This document shows positions 1 to 9,494 of a stretch of 64,000 nucleotides of DNA, piece after piece. The stretch lies in the NCBI RefSeq assembly GCF_052056915.1, contig NZ_CP195119.1, forward strand, positions 930,001 to 994,000, in the 5' to 3' direction. The stretch's first letter is position 1; each line of letters opens with the position of its first letter. The DNA is from MTP4 sp052056915. Lineage in GTDB: Archaea > Halobacteriota > Methanosarcinia > Methanosarcinales > Methanosarcinaceae. A program made the position numbers and the translations under genes. The notes beneath the pieces are model-generated. The model was not told the DNA's origin. It ran no database searches and worked only from the letters and a program-made list of their open reading frames with translations.

Positions 1-179
1 ACGAGCCCTGTGCAAACCTGGATTCCGAGACCTCAAAGGAAGTCCTGGACCTGTTCAAGAAGTTCAATACGGAATACGGGCAGACGATCGTGATGGTTAC
101 GCATGAGGAATGGCATGCTGCATATACTGACAGGGTGATAAAGCTGAAGGACGGGGTAGTTGTGGACGAGAATATGTAA
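1..179 (+). CDS. ABC transporter ATP-binding protein, C-terminal fragment
   Basis: Only the last 58 codons are in the window (reading from base 3, TAA stop at 177-179). The fragment reads EPCANLDSETS, the end of Walker B and the D-loop of an ABC ATPase, and later MVTHE, the switch histidine (H-loop). It ends with the usual beta strands after the H-loop (DRVIKLKDGVVV). The short H-loop-to-end distance fits the LolD/MacB-type ATPases that power export or release of substrates by FtsX-like permeases, but the signature region lies outside the window, so the substrate cannot be inferred. Its partner genes would lie upstream of base 1. The next convincing gene is about 800 bases downstream, so this is the end of its operon. 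Confidence 0.85.
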   Translation, partial: EPCANLDSETSKEVLDLFKKFNTEYGQTIVMVTHEEWHAAYTDRVIKLKDGVVVDENM

Positions 180-977
180 AAAAGGTAATGTGACAAAAGT
201 GAAAATGAACTTTCTTCAGAGGTAATGTTGGGTTGAAGCACATTATCTGCATTTTATTCCTGTGATTTCTTTCTAAGTAAAGTTGAATTGAGGCCCCACA
301 TCATTTTCAAAATATTTGTGTGGAGCTCCCCTACTTTTTTAAATGAGTTTCAGGTGGTGATGAAGTGAATATGTTTTTTTATGTGACTGATGAAGCCGGA
401 GATTCCACCGGATGAAGACGAATACGGGCACTTGTCCGGTGTTTTTGCCAATGCCGTAACTATAAATATTGAAGTGATAAGAATCAGGGAAAGTGTCAAT
501 ACAAATTTTTAATCAATGTCAATTCAACAACCACTTTTTTGAAAAAGAAGCTATTAAAAAGATTCATTTTAAGAATGCAGGGTAAAAACACATTGTCCAA
601 TATAAGCTTAGATGCGGAGTATTATATTATATTCAAAAATTAATATATACACTTTGACATAATTTAAGTAATATATATTTAAGCTGGATTTTCCGCCCTT
701 TAAATGAACAAAATTTTAAATTGTCCCACTCAAATCAAAGGGTTAATATCCTCTTTTAAATAACTTTACAGGAAAATAAGACATGAAAAAAGTTTTAAAT
801 TCCTCAAAAATATTATATCAAAAATTAATATCTTTTTAAAGAATTACCTGCTCAATATAATTTATTAATGAGTTTTCATCTGGAAATATATCCGATCAAT
901 AATGAAATTGTTCGCAAAGTTTTTTTAGTAACATCCACAATATAATTACCAAATTACAACCGTGGTTTGAGATTATT
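180..977. other. Long AT-rich intergenic region
   Basis: About 800 bases without a convincing gene. The right two thirds are very AT-rich and several TATA-like stretches lie at 640-680. A 40-codon reading frame at 390-512 is listed separately. The promoter of the gene starting at 978 should lie near the right end, but I could not single out one box. Confidence 0.5.
390..512 (+). CDS. Possible 40-residue protein or gene remnant
   Basis: An ATG-to-TAA frame of 40 codons beginning MKPEIPPDEDEYGHLSG and ending VNTNF. Its acidic, glycine-containing start looks more like protein than the surrounding AT-rich DNA, and codon third positions are mixed. No Shine-Dalgarno sequence precedes it. It may be a remnant of a longer gene linked to the upstream transporter, or chance. 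I do not recognise a family. Confidence 0.2.
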   Translation: MKPEIPPDEDEYGHLSGVFANAVTINIEVIRIRESVNTNF

Positions 978-1844
978 ATGCTTGTTGTGTCCCTGCTGGA
1001 AAAATACAAAAAGTACCTGAAGCGGTCTTGCTGGATTCTCGGCTTTTTACAGGCGGCAGAAATATTTGCCCTGTTGTTCCTGCTAGTGATTTTGTTTGAC
1101 GGGTACAAAATTACCAACTATTCTCCGGAACTAAAGACGTTCATAAGAACCCAGGGATACATCGACCCTTACCAGTTCAACATCCTTTTAATGGCTATTG
1201 AGGCAATGATACTGACTCCTGCAGCCCATATGGGCTTTGAGCTGTTGAATAAAAATAATAGAATCGGGCTGATCAGCAGGCTTGAAAGGAGTTTTCCCGA
1301 ACTCAGCACAAGACTGAGCACGGCATACGATAACAGGCAGAATATCAACATAGTTACAAAGAAATTGCTTGAGGACGTGCATAAGCAGCTGACTGACATC
1401 AAGATCAAAAAAATATCCCCGCGCAAAGAGATGCTCAGGTCATTCATAATATTTCTGCTGGCCTGCGGAGCGATCATTTTCTGTATCCACCAGGGTTTCA
1501 GCTTTGATGTATCCCCCAGCGAGTTGATGGACGACATTATGGGAAACATCCCGGATATCCCCGAAACTACATTCGACGAAGACTCCGAAAGAGAAGTCTC
1601 TCCTGAGACTGCATTTAAAGCAGAAGCTCTCATCATAAAAAACGGGGAACAGGTTGAGATGGAAATCAATCCGAGCCTGGGGCTCGGGTTTACTAGCCGG
1701 ACCAATGCGGATACCCAAAATGAGTTCGGGGAAAATACGGAAAGATTTAACGAGACTTTCAGGTACAGCCAGACATACACGGAAAACCTGCCGGAAGAAT
1801 ACGAGCCTATGATAAAGCAATACTTTGAAGACCTTTCGTCTTGA
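978..1844 (+). CDS. Membrane protein of unknown function, upstream of MoxR cluster
   Basis: 288 residues. Hydrophobic segments lie near residues 18-42 (FLQAAEIFALLFLLVILF), 70-85 and 155-172 (SFIIFLLACGAIIF), so it is probably an integral membrane protein with a soluble middle section and an acidic exposed C-terminal part (residues 175-288). I do not recognise a characterised domain. It ends 15 bases before the MoxR gene, so it is very likely co-transcribed with it and with the DUF58 and two VWA genes that follow. In Bat/MoxR-type clusters a small membrane protein of unknown role often sits in this position, so a part in the same membrane assembly is inferred from context only. Confidence 0.75.
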   Translation: MLVVSLLEKYKKYLKRSCWILGFLQAAEIFALLFLLVILFDGYKITNYSPELKTFIRTQGYIDPYQFNILLMAIEAMILTPAAHMGFELLNKNNRIGLISRLERSFPELSTRLSTAYDNRQNINIVTKKLLEDVHKQLTDIKIKKISPRKEMLRSFIIFLLACGAIIFCIHQGFSFDVSPSELMDDIMGNIPDIPETTFDEDSEREVSPETAFKAEALIIKNGEQVEMEINPSLGLGFTSRTNADTQNEFGENTERFNETFRYSQTYTENLPEEYEPMIKQYFEDLSS

Positions 1845-1859
1845 GAACGGAGTTTCACC

Positions 1860-2870
1860 ATGAGATATGAACAGGAAATCCAGCTGGATAACTCGGAACT
1901 TGACTTAAAACCCACTTACGAAAGGGCTCAGGAGATTTTTGAAACCATCTTCAGAGAAGTTGGAAACGCTATCGTCGGGCAGAAAGAAATGATCCGGCAG
2001 ATCCTCATAGCCATGTTGTGCGAAGGCCATGTCCTGGTCGAAAGCAACCCGGGCCTGGGAAAAACCCTGACCATATCCACCATCTCCCAGATCATGAACA
2101 TGAGGTTCAGCAGGATCCAGTGTACGCCTGACCTCATGCCTTCGGATATCACAGGGACCGATATCATTGAAGAAGACGAAAAAGGCGGCAAACGTTTCCA
2201 GTTCAAACTTGGCCCTGTTTTTGCAAATATTGTCCTCGCGGACGAAATCAACCGCGCATCTCCCAAGACCCAGTCCGCCCTGCTCGAAGCGATGCAGGAA
2301 AAACAGGTCACTGTAGCAAACACAACCTATGCCCTGGACAAACCATTCTTTATCCTTGCAACCCAGAACCCGCTTGAAATGGAAGGGACTTACGCACTCC
2401 CCGAAGCCCAGCTTGACAGGTTCTTAATGAAAATCCTCCTGACCTACCCGAACCCGGACGAGGAATTCGAGATCGTAAACCGCTACGCAGAAGCTTTCAG
2501 GCCGACTATCCGGAAGTGCATAGACAGGCAGACCTTCGTCGAACTCCAGGAAATCACCCGGAGGATCCCGATCTCCAACAAGCTCAAAAAATACGCAATC
2601 GACATCGTAAACCGGACCAGGAACATGCCCGAACTTATCGAGGCGGGAGCCTCACCCCGTGCCTCGATTGCCCTGATCCTCTGTGCAAAGGCAAATGCGT
2701 TTCTCGACAACCGGGGGTATGTCGACAAAGAGGATATCGACTTCATGGTCCTCCCGGTCCTCCGCCACAGGATTATCCTGTCCTTTGACGCTGCCCGGGA
2801 CAACGTTAGCAGTGACGAAGTCATAGAAAAAATCCTGATGGATAAAACAATTACTTCGGTTCTGGAATGA
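1860..2870 (+). CDS. MoxR-family AAA+ ATPase
   Basis: 336 residues, normal length for MoxR. Walker A is residues 61-69 (ESNPGLGKT), Walker B ends in ADE at 127-129, followed by INRASPKTQSALLEAMQE, and the sensor/arginine region reads LATQNPLEMEGTYALPEAQLDRF, all typical of the MoxR branch. MoxR ATPases act as chaperones that remodel or load metal into protein complexes, usually acting on VWA-domain partners. The next three genes encode a DUF58 protein and two VWA membrane proteins, the standard genetic company of MoxR. Transcribed with the 978 gene (15-base gap). The stop codon is followed at once by a 12-base tandem repeat. Confidence 0.95.
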   Translation: MRYEQEIQLDNSELDLKPTYERAQEIFETIFREVGNAIVGQKEMIRQILIAMLCEGHVLVESNPGLGKTLTISTISQIMNMRFSRIQCTPDLMPSDITGTDIIEEDEKGGKRFQFKLGPVFANIVLADEINRASPKTQSALLEAMQEKQVTVANTTYALDKPFFILATQNPLEMEGTYALPEAQLDRFLMKILLTYPNPDEEFEIVNRYAEAFRPTIRKCIDRQTFVELQEITRRIPISNKLKKYAIDIVNRTRNMPELIEAGASPRASIALILCAKANAFLDNRGYVDKEDIDFMVLPVLRHRIILSFDAARDNVSSDEVIEKILMDKTITSVLE

Positions 2871-2904
2871 GTTAGGAAATGAGTTAGGAAATGAGTTAGG
2901 AAAT
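2869..2904. repeat. 12-base tandem repeat, three copies
   Basis: The unit GAGTTAGGAAAT is repeated three times exactly, starting inside the MoxR stop codon, then decays into related words (GGTTCGGAAATGG) up to about 2930. It lies in the 114-base spacer before the DUF58 gene. Confidence 0.9.
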
Positions 2905-2984
2905 GGTTCGAAAATAGGTTCGGAAATGGGTTTTGAGGCATGGTGCATACAGGGACAAAACAGGGATTGAAACGGTGGTAAAAC

Positions 2985-3866
2985 ATGGCTGGTGAAAAAC
3001 ATAAGATCGATACTTCATTCCTGACCCGGCTCGACAGGTATACGCTCCTCCTCAAAAAAAGGGTGGCAGCAGTTCACTCAGGCAGCCACATCTCAACCAT
3101 GAAAGGGACGGGGATCGAACTTGTGGACCACAGGAAATACAATCAGGGCGATTCCTTAAAAGACATCGACTGGAACCTCTATGCCCGTACGGAAAGGCTG
3201 TACATACGCAGGTATGAGGAAGACAAGACCCTGAACATGGTCATCCTCCTCGATGCCAGCAGCAGCATGGTTATCCCGGACGGTACACCGACAAAATACG
3301 AATATGCGGCAACGATAGCCATCGGCGTCTCCTACATCGTAATGAAATACAACGACCGGTACATGATCTCGACCTTTACGGACAACGTGGACTATGCCAG
3401 GGCCCGTAAAGGAAGAAACGAGTTTCTCCGGACCATCGACAACTTATCCAGAATTTCAGTCAACGGAGAAACGAAGCTTGCCGACTGCGCGGATTCCGCA
3501 TACCCGAGAATCAAGACAAAATCAATGGTCCTGATAATTTCGGATTTCCTGGACGACCTCGACTCAATCCGCTATGCTGTCCGCAGGCTGTCCAGGCACG
3601 AACTTGTCCTTGTACAGCTTTACGACGAAACCGAGATCAACCTACCTGAAAGCGTGGACGGGGCAATCAAATTTGTTGACAGTGAAACAAACAAAGAGCT
3701 TAACATCGTAGTGGGCCCGCAGTTCAAAAAAGAATATGCTGCCGAATACGCAAGGCACATGGCCGGGCTTGAGAAGATCGCATACGACTTCCAGATCCCG
3801 TACTTCAGGGTAAACGTAAAGAACCAGCCCTTTGACACTGTCCTCAGAATCATAGGTGAAAGATAA
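2985..3866 (+). CDS. DUF58 / VWA-like protein of the MoxR cluster
   Basis: 293 residues. The DUF58 signature is clear: GTGIELVDHRKYNQGDSLKDI followed by DWNLYARTERLYIRRYEED. A von Willebrand A core follows, with the metal-binding motif DASSS in VILLDASSSM near residue 90. DUF58 proteins are partners of MoxR ATPases in membrane-linked assemblies of mostly unknown purpose. The start ATG is preceded by GGTGG about 9 bases upstream. No membrane segment is obvious, so it is probably cytoplasmic and attached to the membrane through the next two proteins. The stop is 19 bases before the next chosen start, which supports one operon. Confidence 0.9.
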   Translation: MAGEKHKIDTSFLTRLDRYTLLLKKRVAAVHSGSHISTMKGTGIELVDHRKYNQGDSLKDIDWNLYARTERLYIRRYEEDKTLNMVILLDASSSMVIPDGTPTKYEYAATIAIGVSYIVMKYNDRYMISTFTDNVDYARARKGRNEFLRTIDNLSRISVNGETKLADCADSAYPRIKTKSMVLIISDFLDDLDSIRYAVRRLSRHELVLVQLYDETEINLPESVDGAIKFVDSETNKELNIVVGPQFKKEYAAEYARHMAGLEKIAYDFQIPYFRVNVKNQPFDTVLRIIGER

Positions 3867-3885
3867 GTAAAAGGTGATCCCGCCC

Positions 3886-5808
3886 ATGGACTTTGAATTT
3901 TCTCCGGGTCTGGCTGCGCTTGCAGGAATTATTCCCCTGACAATAGTATACCTGCTCAAGCCCCGCCCTAAACAGTTTATTTTACCTACCCTGATGTTCG
4001 TGCAGCGGATAGGCCAGAACGTACTTGATGCCCGGCGCAAGCTCAGCAACAGGATACACGACCCACTCTTTTTCTTACAGCTCCTGACCCTGATTTTCAT
4101 AGCCTTCGCCCTTGCGGGCCCGATGATAGACGACCTTGCAGGGGACTCAAGAAAGGTCATATTCATCATAGACTCCTCTGCCAGCATGAGTGCGGACGGC
4201 CGGATCGAAGCCGCGCAGGAAATCGCGATAAACAACCTGGGCAGGAAAAACACGATTATCGCCGCAGAAAGCATTCCCATGATACTTGCGGAATCCCTGG
4301 ACGCAGCCGATGCAAAAGAAGTCCTTTCCGGTATGGAAGCCCGGAACACAGGGACTGATATCCCAAAAACGGTTCTGGCGGTCATAGGCGAAAAAGAGAG
4401 CGAGAATGGAAAAGTAATAGTCATATCCGATTTTGAAAACTGGGACGGGAAGGCGCCTGAAACATACGTCAATATCGCCAGGACCAAGAATATCGAACTT
4501 GAATTCAAACAGGTAGGGGAAAAAACCCCCAACTACGCAATCATAGCCGGACACCTGACAGACCGCAATGACGGGACCTATGAATATACCTGCACTGTCA
4601 AAAACTTCAACGATAAAAGCACAAAACTCGATGTCCGGCTGGAAAGCAAGTCCGAGCTCTTTCCCACCCAGAAAGTGAGAAACTCGGTCACCCTGGGAAA
4701 ATACGGCACGCAGCAAATAACCTTCTCCAACATCCGCCAGGGGACCTCTACCGTGAAAATCCTGAACAAGGACACCGTCCCCTGCGACAACAGCGCTTAC
4801 ATCTCCATTCCCGAAATCGCCCCGAAAAGGATCCTCGTACTGACGGACCAGGACCCTGCGGTCAACAGGTCCGCCCTGCTGACAGCCGTATCGCTGATGC
4901 CAAATACGGTCGTTGATGTGCATTATAAGCTCCTCGACGGGCTTCCTTCGGACTACACAATGTACGATACGATTGTCGTAAACTGCAAATACGGCCCGCT
5001 GTCCTCTAAAAATGCCAGGCAAATAGCCGACTATGCAAAAAGCGGGAAAGACCTGGTAGTCATCGGGAACGGCTGCCTTTACAACTGTTCGGAAATGCAC
5101 GGGCTTTACCCGGTCCTTCCTGTCGGCATAAAATCATCCGAGGGAGAGGGCAGCCACACTGTCGAAGCGGCAGGAAGCGGAAAGAATATTTTTGAAGACG
5201 TCGCCTTTGAAGAAGTATACGTACGCAGATTCCTGGGCACTGCCCCGAAAGAAGATGCCACCGTGCTCGCAGAACTCAAAGGCGCAGGCACGGGAACAGG
5301 CAAAGCTGCAGCACCCATGGTCTCAACCTGGAACATTTACAACGGGACGACAGCCTATGTGGGTTTCAGCGACGCTGCCGATAACGACCCCTGGAACAAC
5401 TTTCATACCATGCCCACATACCCCGTATTCTGGGCAAAACTGCTCAAGTACATGTGGGGGGTCGGGGACATAAGCGAGACTAACGTTAAAACCGGCAGGT
5501 ACCAGCCGCTCGAACACAACAGCAGGATCGTGACTCCGACAGAAACAGTTAGCAGTAACTTTGCGTACTACGACGAGTGCGGCTTTTACAGCCTGGACCA
5601 GAAAACGATTGCTTCCAACCTCTACGACCCCCTGGAATCAAATACCTATACCAGCAACCGGCTTCACCTTGAACCCGAAGAAGAGGAAGACCTGAAACAG
5701 GAAATCAGTACACAATCTCCGTACAAACCCCGGAAATATCTGATTTATGCCTTACTGCTGCTTCTTGTCATTGAAAACATAATCATGTTCAGGAGGAGGA
5801 TCATATGA
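3886..5808 (+). CDS. BatA/VWA-domain membrane protein
   Basis: 640 residues from the ATG at 3886. A GTG at 3874 would add four residues, but GGTGAT at 3873-3878 is an ideal Shine-Dalgarno sequence for the ATG, so I prefer the later start. The N-terminus is the BatA type: a short membrane helix, then LLKPRPKQFILPTLMFVQRI, a second helix near residues 65-85 (QLLTLIFIAFALAGP), and a VWA domain with DSSAS in FIIDSSASM. A Rossmann-like segment near residues 310-400 (KRILVLTD, DLVVIGNG) and a C-terminal helix (YLIYALLLLLVIENIIMF) follow. The last bases overlap the next start (ATGA), indicating coupled translation. Function is unknown beyond membership of the MoxR-VWA complex. Confidence 0.9.
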   Translation: MDFEFSPGLAALAGIIPLTIVYLLKPRPKQFILPTLMFVQRIGQNVLDARRKLSNRIHDPLFFLQLLTLIFIAFALAGPMIDDLAGDSRKVIFIIDSSASMSADGRIEAAQEIAINNLGRKNTIIAAESIPMILAESLDAADAKEVLSGMEARNTGTDIPKTVLAVIGEKESENGKVIVISDFENWDGKAPETYVNIARTKNIELEFKQVGEKTPNYAIIAGHLTDRNDGTYEYTCTVKNFNDKSTKLDVRLESKSELFPTQKVRNSVTLGKYGTQQITFSNIRQGTSTVKILNKDTVPCDNSAYISIPEIAPKRILVLTDQDPAVNRSALLTAVSLMPNTVVDVHYKLLDGLPSDYTMYDTIVVNCKYGPLSSKNARQIADYAKSGKDLVVIGNGCLYNCSEMHGLYPVLPVGIKSSEGEGSHTVEAAGSGKNIFEDVAFEEVYVRRFLGTAPKEDATVLAELKGAGTGTGKAAAPMVSTWNIYNGTTAYVGFSDAADNDPWNNFHTMPTYPVFWAKLLKYMWGVGDISETNVKTGRYQPLEHNSRIVTPTETVSSNFAYYDECGFYSLDQKTIASNLYDPLESNTYTSNRLHLEPEEEEDLKQEISTQSPYKPRKYLIYALLLLLVIENIIMFRRRII

Positions 5809-8444
5809 TTATTGACGGCCCTCACGGCCTTGATTTCCTGAACGGTTTCGGAATTCTGAATTCCGCAGGTATCAGCTACGAACTCGATTTCCTCTACGAA
5901 AAAGAACTCTTCCTCCTCTTTCCCCTGGCCCTGATGGTACTCCTGGGGCTCAGGAAAAAAGTTGATAGGAGACATCTCTTAATCCATGCCCTTGTAGCCT
6001 TCCTCCTGATCATAGCGCTTGCGGCACCCTATACTGCGGAAATAGCCTCCATTCAAAGCGACCAGTCGCGGGTAACCATAGTCTCGGACGAAAGCCCGAG
6101 TATGGAACTGCTCAAAGAAGGGGTCTCCGACGAGATCGCAGAAGAACTCGGAAACAGCATCCCCGTAACCGCAACAAAGATCACAGGTCCGAATACCGCT
6201 TTAGGAGACGCCATTATCCAGCAGGCATCAGCTGACAATTTTGTACTTGTGGTATCAGACGGGCAGGGTAATTCAGGAACCTCGCTTGAAGATGCTCTTT
6301 CCTACTGCTACAGGAACAATTTCCCGGTAGCAGCCCTGGTCCCCGAGACCCTCGAAGAAGACCTGAGCATAGAGATTGAAGGCGAAAACGAAGTTCCGGT
6401 CGATTCCGAAGCTTTCTTTACAGCCCATATCAGGAAATCGACCGAGGAAGACGAAAAAGAAGAAATTAGTTACAAACTGAGGATTACGGTCGACCGTGTA
6501 AAAATCATGGAACGAGAAATTAACCAGACCGAAAGAATAGTAAGCATTCCTTTCACCCACACCTTCAAGACCCTGGGTCCGCATACCCTGAAAGCAACCC
6601 TCCACCCCGCGACCTTCCGGCCGGGAGGTATGGACTATTTCGAAGAAAATAACCATTACATGAAGAGCATCTACGTAACCCCGAAGCCGAAAGTTCTTTT
6701 CGTTACCGACGAGCCCGAATCCCCTCTTTCCTACGTATTGAAAGAAGTCTACGAGGTACACGCAGGCAGGTCATATAATTACCTGGACGGCATGGACGCT
6801 GTGGTAATCGACAACCAGGCTGCGTCTACCATCTCGGATTCCGAAACCGAAAAGCTGAAAAAATTCATCCTCAACGGGGGCGGCATGGTAGTGGTAGGGG
6901 GAGACTCTGCTTATGACTTCCCGGAGGAGGAAACGTACAGGAACACGAAATTCGAAGAACTCCTTCCGGTTACGTCCAACCCCTCAAGCTGGCGGGGTGG
7001 AAGAAATATTGTCCTGATGCTCGACGTTTCCCCCAGCACCCTGCAGAGCAATAACATAGGGGGGAAAGTCCTTGATGACATTCTCTCCAACACTATCGTG
7101 CTTCTCGAAAGCGAGCTTTTGAAAGACGCAAGGGTCGATGTGATCACCTTCGGGAGCAAAGGGCAGGATATCACGGACGGCTTCCTGGACATGTCCAGAG
7201 AGTCCAACAGGGTCTGGCTTGATTCCGAGATCCGGAAGATAAGGCCCAGGGGAGACTCCACCTCCCTGGAACAGGGGCTTCTGACCGCACGCCACCTCCT
7301 TGAAGCACAGGAAAATGATGCGGAAGCTGAAATTATAATTGTCTCCGACGGCGGGATCGGAGCCCCCGGCCAGGGGGTAGGCAGTTTTGAAAAAGCCATT
7401 GTGCGGGCACAGGCACTTAAGGACAGCGGGATTGGCATTTTCTTTGTCCACATACATTCCCCGAAAGCCGACCGACAGGTCAACGGCGAGGGACGCTACT
7501 ACGCCGATACCCTGATGAACAGGATCCACCTTTTCGACAACTATTACAGGATAGAGCCCGGGCAAAGGGTAAACCTCAACTTCGGGGAAAGCCCGGAAGA
7601 AGCCGAAAACACCGAAGACGATTACTCTTCAGGCTCCATCGTAATCTACGACCCGAAACACTTCATCACCCGGGACGTTTCCGGGATTCACGACATCCTT
7701 GGCTACAACGACGTAACCCCCAGGCCCGAAGCAAACCGCCTGGTAATAACGAGGCTCGGAAAACCCGTGCTCACGGTCTGGAGACTGGGCCTTGGCCGTG
7801 TAGCCTCGATCAGCACCGACAACGGCTACGGCGGCGGAATCCCCTGGGCTCCCGGCCTCTACCTTGAAAACGACAGCCTGCTGATCACAAGGACCCTGAA
7901 CTGGGCAGTCGCAGACACCGACACCGGCCAGCCCGTCCAGCTAAAAGTCCCCGACCTCAAAATGAACCAGCCAGGCAGAATCCTGATTACCACCAGCAAA
8001 AAAGGCACCCCGAACCTCTACTTTGACAAAGAACCCATGGAAATAAGCTCCATCGGGAGCAACATGTACGAGTCCTACGTCATCCCCAAAACCTTCGGCC
8101 TCCACAACATCTCCGAAACCCCCTACTCCGTAATCCCCCTTGGCGCCTCCGACGCAGAAATCGCCTTCATCCTGAACGCCTCCTCCAGACCAGTCTCCGT
8201 AAACCACGCCGACGAATACATCTACATCGGCGAAAACCCCCTCTTCAAAACAGCCATCCTCGAAAACGGCGGAAAAGTCTACACCAAAGAGGACATCTAC
8301 ACCCGGATCATAGAAGACTCAAAAACCACCACCGAAAAAACCGTCAGGACCGAAGTGGTTTATACAAAACAGATCCTTGCCCTGGCTTTCCTTATCTACC
8401 TGCTGTACACGCTGTACCACACGTATAATACGAGGATGAGGTGA
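5805..8444 (+). CDS. Large membrane protein with VWA and glutamine-amidotransferase-like domains
   Basis: 879 residues. It starts at an ATG preceded by AGGAGGATC and overlapping the upstream stop by four bases. Two membrane helices lie near residues 34-48 and 59-77. A first VWA-like region has a weakened metal motif (SDESPSM). Then come a Rossmann-type segment (DAVVIDNQ, NGGGMVVVGGD) resembling class I amidotransferase folds without the catalytic cysteine, and a second VWA domain with intact DVSPS in LMLDVSPST. The C-terminus carries one more helix (ILALAFLIYLLYTLY). This matches the large partner in archaeal MoxR-DUF58-VWA clusters. It is the last gene of the cluster. A role in maturing or regulating a membrane complex is inference. 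Confidence 0.88.
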   Translation: MIIDGPHGLDFLNGFGILNSAGISYELDFLYEKELFLLFPLALMVLLGLRKKVDRRHLLIHALVAFLLIIALAAPYTAEIASIQSDQSRVTIVSDESPSMELLKEGVSDEIAEELGNSIPVTATKITGPNTALGDAIIQQASADNFVLVVSDGQGNSGTSLEDALSYCYRNNFPVAALVPETLEEDLSIEIEGENEVPVDSEAFFTAHIRKSTEEDEKEEISYKLRITVDRVKIMEREINQTERIVSIPFTHTFKTLGPHTLKATLHPATFRPGGMDYFEENNHYMKSIYVTPKPKVLFVTDEPESPLSYVLKEVYEVHAGRSYNYLDGMDAVVIDNQAASTISDSETEKLKKFILNGGGMVVVGGDSAYDFPEEETYRNTKFEELLPVTSNPSSWRGGRNIVLMLDVSPSTLQSNNIGGKVLDDILSNTIVLLESELLKDARVDVITFGSKGQDITDGFLDMSRESNRVWLDSEIRKIRPRGDSTSLEQGLLTARHLLEAQENDAEAEIIIVSDGGIGAPGQGVGSFEKAIVRAQALKDSGIGIFFVHIHSPKADRQVNGEGRYYADTLMNRIHLFDNYYRIEPGQRVNLNFGESPEEAENTEDDYSSGSIVIYDPKHFITRDVSGIHDILGYNDVTPRPEANRLVITRLGKPVLTVWRLGLGRVASISTDNGYGGGIPWAPGLYLENDSLLITRTLNWAVADTDTGQPVQLKVPDLKMNQPGRILITTSKKGTPNLYFDKEPMEISSIGSNMYESYVIPKTFGLHNISETPYSVIPLGASDAEIAFILNASSRPVSVNHADEYIYIGENPLFKTAILENGGKVYTKEDIYTRIIEDSKTTTEKTVRTEVVYTKQILALAFLIYLLYTLYHTYNTRMR

Positions 8445-8828
8445 AGGGCGCTTTTTGAGTGCGTTCATGGTATCACAGGCAGCAGTAGAAGTGGCTTGGC
8501 TGGATGGTGAAAAAACGGGAATCCTTTATTGAGCGGTTGAGGGTATGCCGGAACAACCTGAATGGTGTCTTCCGTGGTTATTGTCCACGGTCACCGAAGG
8601 TGAGCGGCCTACCCTTAAATTATGCCTTGAATGAAGAAAGAAAGAAAGAAAGAAAGTTACAGAAAAACAGCAGCAAGGAAAAACATTGGCTGCATAAATA
8701 AGCCATTAATTGTGGAGCCACCATTCGTTTTTGAGTACACGTCCATTGCAGAGAAGGAAGTTTAACTGCTGATTCTTAATCTTCAATTTTTCTAATTTTT
8801 GTTCCGATCCCTGTCCAAGGTCCCTGTC
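8445..8828. other. Intergenic region with AAAG tetranucleotide run
   Basis: 384 bases between convergent transcription units. It contains a short GAAA/AAAG run (about 8634-8656). A 65-codon frame across it is lysine-rich only because of this run and is not credible. If UAG were read through at the RloB stop, the RloB frame would extend into this region to a TAA near 8703. Confidence 0.5.
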
Positions 8829-9482
8829 CTAATCTTTATCCATACCTTCCGTACGCCTGAGAATTTCCTCAACCAGAGTATAAACAAGAGTTGAGGGATC
8901 ACTTCCTCTGCTCAGTAATTCCGTACCGTTTTCTTTGTGGTGCTTTTCCAGCATTTTCGAATTGCTTATTGCCTTTCCTGCAAGAGGTTTTAGAATCTTT
9001 GAGTAGTCCACATTTTTCCTGTAGCCAGGCATGAATTCCCTCAATTTGCCAATCGCATTGGAACAGTTGCCCAGTGAAGAATTATAGTAGACGTGATGCA
9101 GAAGATACCAGACTTCAAAACAGGGATTTGAAAAGCAGACCTTTATGCCGCTTTTCCCAGCAGTCCTGGCTGCCTGCTTGATAGCTTCTTCCGGAAAATG
9201 GTCCCGGTCAAAAACGCACCATGCAGCATCTCCACCTTCGAAATCCAGAAAATCATATTCACTTTTGAGCAGCCTTTTCGTATAGCTCACCAGATTATCG
9301 GGAGACTGCCCTCCCGAAGGTGGGGTTTCGATCTTTAGCGGGCTGTTCCTCCTGTTGAAACTTCGGAAATAAATAGGACTGGTTTTCTCATCTTCACAGA
9401 TTATCAGGAAAATTTTGTGTGTTTTCCTCGGATAAGCTTTCCCGCGCCTCCAGGTCTTCCGGCTTTTGTACCCGCCCATCAA
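8829..9482 (-). CDS. rloB: RloB-family TOPRIM protein
   Basis: 217 residues. RloB features are visible: the TOPRIM glutamate in LIICEDEKTSPIYF (E30), the DxD pair in VFDRDHF (D92, D94), and the family motif SNPCFEVWYLLHH (residues 118-130). The basic N-terminus (YKSRKTWRRGKAYPR) is also typical. TOPRIM domains of this kind cut or bind nucleic acid. RloB proteins accompany an SMC/ABC-like ATPase, as in the lactococcal AbiLi-AbiLii abortive-infection pair. Here the ATPase gene ends 12 bases upstream on the same strand. The stop is TAG, rare among the genes of this window; read-through would add about 42 residues. Function in phage or plasmid exclusion is inferred from family and context. Confidence 0.85.
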   Translation of the reverse strand: MMGGYKSRKTWRRGKAYPRKTHKIFLIICEDEKTSPIYFRSFNRRNSPLKIETPPSGGQSPDNLVSYTKRLLKSEYDFLDFEGGDAAWCVFDRDHFPEEAIKQAARTAGKSGIKVCFSNPCFEVWYLLHHVYYNSSLGNCSNAIGKLREFMPGYRKNVDYSKILKPLAGKAISNSKMLEKHHKENGTELLSRGSDPSTLVYTLVEEILRRTEGMDKD

Positions 9483-9494
9483 AAATCCTCTCTT

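Noticed and set aside
8504..8701. 65-codon frame with lysine-rich end
   Set aside because: Created by the AAAG repeat; no ribosome-binding site, no family-like sequence.
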